The position numbers and the translations under genes are program-made. A DNA stretch of 11,268 bases from Prevotella sp. (lineage in GTDB: Bacteria; Bacteroidota; Bacteroidia; Bacteroidales; Bacteroidaceae): positions 1 to 11,268 of the forward strand of contig JAJPYV010000029.1 of the NCBI GenBank assembly GCA_021204735.1, read 5' to 3'. The notes under the pieces are model-generated. The model was not told the origin of the DNA and ran no database searches. It worked only from the letters and a program-made list of their open reading frames with translations. Positions 7,383 through 11,268 of the stretch are shown here, piece after piece. Numbering within the stretch: position 1 is the stretch's first letter; every line of letters starts with the position of its first letter.

Positions 7383-7399
7383 TTGAATGTTCGTTTTTT
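7370..7399 (+). terminator. Intrinsic terminator after portal
   Basis: A 10-bp stem (7370-7379 with 7384-7393, including two G-T pairs), an AGTT loop and six T residues at 7394-7399. It separates the packaging genes from the capsid block. The rest of the gap to 7464 shows an imperfect inverted repeat (7410-7416 with 7428-7434) but no promoter I can defend. Confidence 0.85.
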
Positions 7400-7464
7400 A
7401 TATACAGTCGGTATGGAGACTTTAAACCCATGCCATTAAAACGCAAATGAAAGGTGGCGATAAT

Positions 7465-8643
7465 GTGAAAATATTTGAAATTTGCGAAGCCAAAAATGGC
7501 AAACGAAAATTCAAAGCTGTTTTACATGAAATCTTTCCTGACAGTTGCATTGACGAGGTTGAAGAAGCTGGAACACTATACAACGAAAACGGCATAACGT
7601 GGATTGAAGAATACTGTAAAAACGCTCTGCCAACACTCGTTGGAAAAAGTATTCGCTGTGAATTTCTTGACGAGGATAGGACAGAATTATGCGGTCATGG
7701 TGAGACTGACATAATTGACGGCGTTGCTATTTTTGAAAACGCTGTGATGATTGGTGTTTTCACGGATGGATATATCACTGACATGGATTTTGACGGCGTT
7801 ACCAAAAGGGTGTGTGTGGGTGAAGGAGAAATTGACGCTGCCTGTTATAACAATTTTGCTACCAAAATGGATAATGACATAGCGGAAGGTAATCCCCCTG
7901 CCGGAAGTGTTGAAATCCAACGTGCCGGAGACAATGAAGGAATTGTCTACAAGTATGGATATAAAGAACATGGTCGTATTCCTACGGTTTTCGAGTATAG
8001 CGGTTATGCCCTTCTTGGCGTAAGACCAGCAGACCCAACTGCGAAAATTATTGAACTTAATAACAAGGAGGATTTGGAAACAATGAATGAGAATGAAATC
8101 AAAGCTCTTATTTCTCAGACTGTTGCTGAAATGAACGCTTCCACTGCTGAAATTAACCAGATTAAGGAAGATTGCGAAGCGAAGATTGCGGAAGCTAATG
8201 AGAAAGTGGATGCTATCACGAATGAAAAGAATGAAATTGAAGGTTCCGTTGAACAGATTCAGGCTGCTCTTGATTCCGTAAGACAAGAGTACGAAGAGCT
8301 TGACGAGAAGTACAACGCCCTTTGGGAAGAAAAGAAAACTCTGGAAAAGGCTCTTGGCGAAGCTAAAGCTAAAGAACGTATCGGTGAAATGAACACTGCT
8401 ATTGCTGAGTTCACTGACGAGGAAAAGGCTTATGCGCAAGCTGAGATTGAGGCTTTCAATGCTGAACCTATCAATTCTGAAATCAACTCTATCGTGAGCA
8501 AGATTTGGGAAGGTATCGGCAAGTCTGCAAAGCAAGCCGAGGCTGTTATTGCGGAGCAGAACGCTGCAAAAGAGACAAAGATTGATGACATTTTTGGCGA
8601 AGTGACTGAACCAGTTGCCGATGATGACATTGATATTTTTTAA
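7465..8643 (+). CDS. Prohead protease-scaffold fusion protein
   Basis: 392 residues from a GTG start at 7465, chosen because AAAGGTGG at 7450-7457 sits 7 nt before it; an ATG at 7447 would place that site inside the gene. Residues 1-206 form a globular domain with CGHGETD (His78) and PPAGSVEIQ (Ser148, Glu150). The Ser-x-Glu pattern and upstream His resemble phage prohead serine proteases, though I cannot align it confidently to one family. Residues 207-392 are a long Glu/Lys/Ala coiled coil followed by an acidic end (DDDIDIF), the usual composition of a capsid scaffold. It lies before the decoration and capsid genes, as expected for a protein that templates and then degrades the procapsid core. 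An internal ribosome site and start divide the two halves. Confidence 0.8.
   Translation: MKIFEICEAKNGKRKFKAVLHEIFPDSCIDEVEEAGTLYNENGITWIEEYCKNALPTLVGKSIRCEFLDEDRTELCGHGETDIIDGVAIFENAVMIGVFTDGYITDMDFDGVTKRVCVGEGEIDAACYNNFATKMDNDIAEGNPPAGSVEIQRAGDNEGIVYKYGYKEHGRIPTVFEYSGYALLGVRPADPTAKIIELNNKEDLETMNENEIKALISQTVAEMNASTAEINQIKEDCEAKIAEANEKVDAITNEKNEIEGSVEQIQAALDSVRQEYEELDEKYNALWEEKKTLEKALGEAKAKERIGEMNTAIAEFTDEEKAYAQAEIEAFNAEPINSEINSIVSKIWEGIGKSAKQAEAVIAEQNAAKETKIDDIFGEVTEPVADDDIDIF
8083..8643 (+). CDS. Nested scaffold protein from internal in-frame start
   Basis: A perfect AAGGAGG at 8065-8071 is followed by ATG at 8083 (gap 11 nt), in frame inside the protease-scaffold gene. Translation from here gives a 186-residue protein, MNENEIKALIS onward, which is exactly the coiled-coil scaffold half without the protease. 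This repeats the known arrangement of lambda C/Nu3, where a protease gene contains the start of the separate scaffold. The site is seen; that it is used is inferred. The gap is somewhat long, which might keep initiation moderate. Confidence 0.5.
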   Translation: MNENEIKALISQTVAEMNASTAEINQIKEDCEAKIAEANEKVDAITNEKNEIEGSVEQIQAALDSVRQEYEELDEKYNALWEEKKTLEKALGEAKAKERIGEMNTAIAEFTDEEKAYAQAEIEAFNAEPINSEINSIVSKIWEGIGKSAKQAEAVIAEQNAAKETKIDDIFGEVTEPVADDDIDIF

Positions 8644-8669
8644 ACCTATAGAAAGGATGGAACAAAACT

Positions 8670-9074
8670 ATGATTAAATGCGAAACTCTTGGGATGTTTG
8701 ATGTTGCGAAAATAAATCCCGTTCTTACATCTGATGAAGATGTTACAAATTACAGTTTCATTACTGTAGATGATGTTCTCTATCTGGTTATGAATACTTT
8801 CAGCGGTGATGCTTCCTACAGGGAAGATATGGTCATCAAGGCTGGAGAATATCTGAATGGATTTGATGTTGAAGCTTGGAAAGACAAGAAGCTTGTTATT
8901 GACGGAAAGCACGTCACAGGCGGCATTGATTCTCTGAGCGAAGGTGATGTCCTGGTTGCTGCCGATGATGGCACTCTTGAAGCTGGCGAAGCAAGTGGTG
9001 TGCATTTTGTTGTGACCGATGTTGACGCTTATCTGACTGAGGCTGCTATTAAGGCTCGTGTAGCTGTGGCTTAA
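8670..9074 (+). CDS. Probable capsid decoration protein
   Basis: 134 residues, ATG 8670 preceded by AAAGGATGG at 8652-8660. A small, acidic, largely beta protein without cysteine clusters or membrane segments (one Cys at position 4), with VLTSDEDVTNYSFITVDDVLYLV near the start and ASGVHFVVTD near the end. It lies between scaffold and major capsid genes, where gpD-like capsid-stabilising proteins are encoded, and I recall similar small proteins in that place in other Firmicute phages. The role comes from position and size rather than from a diagnostic motif. Confidence 0.75.
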   Translation: MIKCETLGMFDVAKINPVLTSDEDVTNYSFITVDDVLYLVMNTFSGDASYREDMVIKAGEYLNGFDVEAWKDKKLVIDGKHVTGGIDSLSEGDVLVAADDGTLEAGEASGVHFVVTDVDAYLTEAAIKARVAVA

Positions 9075-9101
9075 TTCTGACGAAAGGAAGGGAATTATAT
9101 A

Positions 9102-10238
9102 ATGAATACTACATTTGAATTAAACAACATCCGTAAAGATTCTGATGTTTTAACTACTAATAAAATTCGTAAGGGTTCCCCTGTAGTTGAGATTTTCTCT
9201 GCTATGGTTAATGGTGAATCTCTTGATAGATTTGATAAGAGAACGGCTGACAAGGCTGTTAATTATATTAAAGACCTTGGTTCTCGTGCCGATAATGGTG
9301 ACTATACTGCTGTTGCCGAACTGAACGCAATTAGGCGTGAAGTGCTTGAAACTCCTATCATGGAGGAAATCCAACTGCTTAGTATCTTTGGTGCTTATCA
9401 GGCTCTTGGATTTGATGAAACTGTTGAACGTGAAATCTATAAGCACGTTGGTGAGCGTTCTCGTGAACAAGCCGCTAATGGTGATGTCGTATTTCCGTCT
9501 ATCGTTAGGGAAACCTACCCTGTGCCTACTTTCACTGTTTCTGGCGGTTATCAGGTAGACTATCGTAGGGTTGCTCTGGGTGATATGTCTAGGGAAAATG
9601 AGGGCATGAACCAGGTTAAGATTGATATTATGAACCGTGCAAAATTGGCTATTATCAATCGTGTTTATAAGGCTATCTCTGAGGCAAGCGGCGTGAAGTA
9701 TCAGTTTGAGGGTGCCGGACTTACTAAGACTGGTGTTGATACTGTGCTTGGTAATGTAAGACGCTGGGGCAGACCTACTGTTATTGCTGATTATGCTCTG
9801 CTGTCTCAGTTTACTCCTTGGGCTGGTTATGTTGGTTCTATCAACTCCAACACCATTACTGGTATTTCTGAGCAGACCATGAATGAGCTTGCTGCTAATG
9901 GTATGCTGTCCACTTATAATGGTGCTATCCTCTCCGAGATGGCTAACCCTTATAACCTGTACGCTCCTACTGTTACTACTCAGGATGCTGACGGTAACGA
10001 TGTTACGAACTTCCAGACTCTTCTTCCTGCCGGACTGGGCTTCGTCATTCCTACTGGTGGTGATTCACCTATCAAGACTTGGACTAAGGGCGGCGTGACT
10101 TCCTTAACTGGTAACGATATTAAGAGTGGCAGAGTTATGACTCGTTTTGATGTTGAGATGGCTGTTGATGTCGCTAAAGAACAGGAGTACAAGGTTGGTA
10201 CTATCTATGATACTAATATCGGTGGACTGGATGCTTAA
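9102..10238 (+). CDS. Major capsid protein
   Basis: 378 residues, ATG 9102 with a strong AAGGAAGG-type ribosome site at 9084-9091. An N-terminal helical region (about 1-115, rich in Glu/Arg/Lys) is followed by a mixed body: VVFPSIVRETYPVPTFTVSGGYQVDYRRV, a long helix (NQVKIDIMNRAKLAIINRVYKAI), GRPTVIADYALLSQFTPW, and a C-terminal beta segment with GRVMTRFDVEMAVDVAKEQEY. That architecture and the gene order fit an HK97-fold capsid subunit. Codon choice looks simpler here (many GCT, GTT, CTT, TCT), as in highly expressed genes. It is followed directly by a terminator, suggesting a defined transcript end. Confidence 0.9.
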   Translation: MNTTFELNNIRKDSDVLTTNKIRKGSPVVEIFSAMVNGESLDRFDKRTADKAVNYIKDLGSRADNGDYTAVAELNAIRREVLETPIMEEIQLLSIFGAYQALGFDETVEREIYKHVGERSREQAANGDVVFPSIVRETYPVPTFTVSGGYQVDYRRVALGDMSRENEGMNQVKIDIMNRAKLAIINRVYKAISEASGVKYQFEGAGLTKTGVDTVLGNVRRWGRPTVIADYALLSQFTPWAGYVGSINSNTITGISEQTMNELAANGMLSTYNGAILSEMANPYNLYAPTVTTQDADGNDVTNFQTLLPAGLGFVIPTGGDSPIKTWTKGGVTSLTGNDIKSGRVMTRFDVEMAVDVAKEQEYKVGTIYDTNIGGLDA

Positions 10239-10268
10239 TCTTTGATGTACATAATTTCTAATAGATTT

Positions 10269-10302
10269 GGAGACGCTGCTCATATGGGCGGTGTCTCCTT
10301 TT
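10269..10302 (+). terminator. Intrinsic terminator after the major capsid gene
   Basis: A 13-bp stem (10269-10281 with 10286-10298, three G-T pairs) closed by an ATAT loop and followed by TTTT. It begins 30 nt after the capsid stop codon. Confidence 0.88.
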
Positions 10303-10316
10303 AAGTGGTGAATTTT

Positions 10317-10502
10317 ATGGAGAATAATGAAAATTTTTACTGCTATTCTTTGCGGCTTTTTCATTATATCTCTGCGTTTGGAGAAAAATGTTGTGTATCT
10401 AAGATTAACTCGCTGAGTGGAAAACGATATTGGGTATTTAAAAAGTCACAGAGATTAGACAAGATTATTGAATCTTATAATCAGATTAAACATAAATTTT
10501 AG
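10317..10502 (+). CDS. Small phage protein, 61 residues
   Basis: Starts at ATG 10317, with AAGTGGTG at 10303-10310 as a modest ribosome site; a GTG at 10305 would add four residues. The product is basic and compact: YCYSLRLFHYISAFGEKC, then KINSLSGKRYWVFKKSQRLDKIIESY. The pattern of a YSxRLxxxL helix followed by KxxKxYWVFxxS and a final helix recalls short phage and bacterial proteins of the DUF5659 type, from memory and weakly. It starts only 14 nt after the terminator T-tract, so it is expressed either by read-through or from a promoter I cannot see. Confidence 0.7.
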   Translation: MENNENFYCYSLRLFHYISAFGEKCCVSKINSLSGKRYWVFKKSQRLDKIIESYNQIKHKF

Positions 10503-10512
10503 TCGCAAACAT

Positions 10513-10530
10513 AAAAAATAGTTGAAATGA
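10513..10530 (+). repeat. 18-bp upstream motif, copy 2
   Basis: AAAAAATAGTTGAAATGA differs from the copy at 2918-2935 at one position. It ends 10 nt before the next start codon, and its last bases overlap that gene's ribosome site (GAGG, 10529-10532). Confidence 0.45.
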
Positions 10531-10540
10531 GGTATTGAAC

Positions 10541-11038
10541 ATGGCAGAACAAAAAGACGTTCAAGTAGAAACACAAGAAGAATTAAATCTTGACAAGAAA
10601 GTAACTGTTAAAAGTATTGCCGGATGGACAACAGGATTTCAAAGAATTGCAGATGGTATTGGTGATGTAACACTTCCACCATACGGAACTATCAGGCTTT
10701 CCAGGAACGAGATTATTTCTCAGGTACAGACTGGAAACAAACTATTTTCTGGCTTAGATGGTCGTGGTAGCCATGCAACTTTATATATTGACGATGCTCC
10801 GACAAGAAGGGAACTCGAATTTGAAACGGCAGATATGAAGCAGCTTGTTTTCAGCAAGGAGAAAATGAAAGAACTTTTCGGACTTAAAACTCAGAGTACA
10901 TTTGAGAAGAATTTCAGGGAAGCTATAAAAACCAGGGCTGAGAAAAATGCTGCTATAAATGCTATCAAAGAACTTAATCTTAATGATTACAAGAAAATCC
11001 GTTTTGTCGAGGCATACACAGGGTTCAAAATGGATTAA
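10541..11038 (+). CDS. Capsid-region protein of unknown function
   Basis: 165 residues, ATG 10541 with GAGG at 10529-10532 (8 nt gap); a TTG at 10535 would add two residues. The first 90 residues look like a beta domain (GWTTGFQRIADGIGDVTLPPYGTIRLSRNEIISQVQTGNKLFSGLDGRGSHATLYIDD), a segment I recall as recurring in phage proteins encoded just after the capsid gene. The C-terminal 70 residues are basic helices (KEKMKELFGL to AYTGFKMD). No catalytic motif is visible. It may be a minor head or neck component. The next gene starts 17 nt after its stop. Confidence 0.75.
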   Translation: MAEQKDVQVETQEELNLDKKVTVKSIAGWTTGFQRIADGIGDVTLPPYGTIRLSRNEIISQVQTGNKLFSGLDGRGSHATLYIDDAPTRRELEFETADMKQLVFSKEKMKELFGLKTQSTFEKNFREAIKTRAEKNAAINAIKELNLNDYKKIRFVEAYTGFKMD

Positions 11039-11055
11039 ATACGAAGGTGGTAAAT

Positions 11056-11189
11056 ATGAGCTATACAAGCGCAAGAGATGTATTTGACAGTTTTGAAGCC
11101 TCATTCAGAGATAAGAAAGTTATCCCAGAACAACTTGAATTGGTTTGGCTGTTAAAGGCGATTGGTAGATACTCTGTCGAGCTTGACCC
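11056..11189 (+). CDS. Truncated gene, candidate head-tail connector
   Basis: ATG 11056 with AAGGTGG just upstream (11044-11050). Some 44 native residues can be read, MSYTSARDVFDSFEASF then IPEQLELVWLLKAIGRYSVELD, before the sequence turns into adapter at about 11190. The apparent stop at 11200-11202 lies inside adapter and is not real. The start resembles, from memory, short connector proteins found after capsid genes, and the place fits, but too little is left to be sure. The last native bases may also carry read errors. Confidence 0.6.
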
Positions 11190-11268
11190 CTGTATCTTAT
11201 AAACATCTAAGAGCAAACTAGACTCCTGAGCCTCGCGTATGCCGTCGTCTGCTTGAAAAAAAAAAGGG
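11190..11268. other. Illumina Nextera adapter read-through (artefact)
   Basis: 11190-11208 matches the Tn5 mosaic end CTGTCTCTTATACACATCT with two differences. 11209-11223 matches the rest of the Nextera read primer site with five. 11224-11231 is TCCTGAGC, which I recall as Nextera index N704. 11232-11255 matches the P7 end (core GTATGCCGTC, then TCTGCTTG) with three. Then come ten A and GGG. All ten differences are A/C or G/T swaps, as in low-quality Illumina calls. This is not phage DNA. Confidence 0.97.

Noticed and set aside
7687..8535. Long minus-strand open frame of 282 codons
   Set aside because: It mirrors the protease-scaffold gene, whose repetitive Glu/Lys/Ala codons leave the complement open. 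The product is low-complexity Phe/Ser/Leu, with no homology signal.
8646..9005. Minus-strand frame of 119 codons
   Set aside because: It lies wholly opposite the decoration protein gene, which has a good ribosome site and a protein-like composition.
1..11189. Stop codon reassignment
   Set aside because: TAA, TAG and TGA all end genes here where protein-like sequence ends, and none interrupts a conserved domain.
1..11189. CRISPR array or defence system
   Set aside because: There are no regularly spaced repeats and no proteins resembling Cas, restriction, toxin-antitoxin or retron components; the genes form a normal phage morphogenesis cluster.
11190..11208. Tn5/IS50-like transposon end
   Set aside because: It is followed at once by primer site, index and P7 sequence, so it is library adapter, not an inserted element.

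Overview
The window is a stretch of a tailed double-stranded DNA phage (Caudoviricetes), or a prophage, most likely infecting a Firmicute (Clostridia-like). The reasons are strong AGGAGG-type ribosome sites, A+T-rich sequence, all three stop codons used normally (standard bacterial code), and the order small terminase candidate - large terminase - portal - protease/scaffold - decoration - major capsid - connectors. Every gene is on the + strand. The host assignment is inference; the phage morphogenesis assignment is firm.

Layout: (1) 1-2695 is a leading accessory block: a ClpP-like serine protease cut by the left edge, a calcineurin-type metallophosphoesterase that seems to begin at a non-ATG codon, an HU-family DNA-binding protein, and an acidic protein of unknown function. 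(2) 2696-2950 is the only long gene-free stretch. It holds a GC-rich hairpin and two tRNA genes: a CAU tRNA with a C1xA72 mismatch typical of bacterial initiator tRNAs, and a class II tRNA-Ser(UGA). (3) 2951-7347 is the packaging block: a Cys-containing protein overlapping the large terminase, then the portal, ending at an intrinsic terminator whose 5' arm is duplicated. (4) 7465-10238 is the capsid block: a protease-scaffold protein with an apparent internal start for a separate scaffold, a decoration protein, and the major capsid protein, closed by a second intrinsic terminator. (5) 10317-11189 holds a 61-residue protein, a 165-residue neck or capsid-region protein, and a truncated connector candidate.

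The right end is not biological. From about 11190 to 11268 the sequence is a degraded Illumina Nextera adapter (Tn5 mosaic end, an index, the P7 end, poly-A, GGG), so the contig stops at about 11189 and the last gene is cut there.

How the genes work together: the terminase pair loads DNA through the portal; the protease-scaffold and its nested scaffold product organise and then clear the procapsid built from the major capsid protein; the decoration protein stabilises the expanded shell; the last genes probably join head to tail. The two terminators separate packaging, capsid and connector genes into blocks, probably to set expression ratios.
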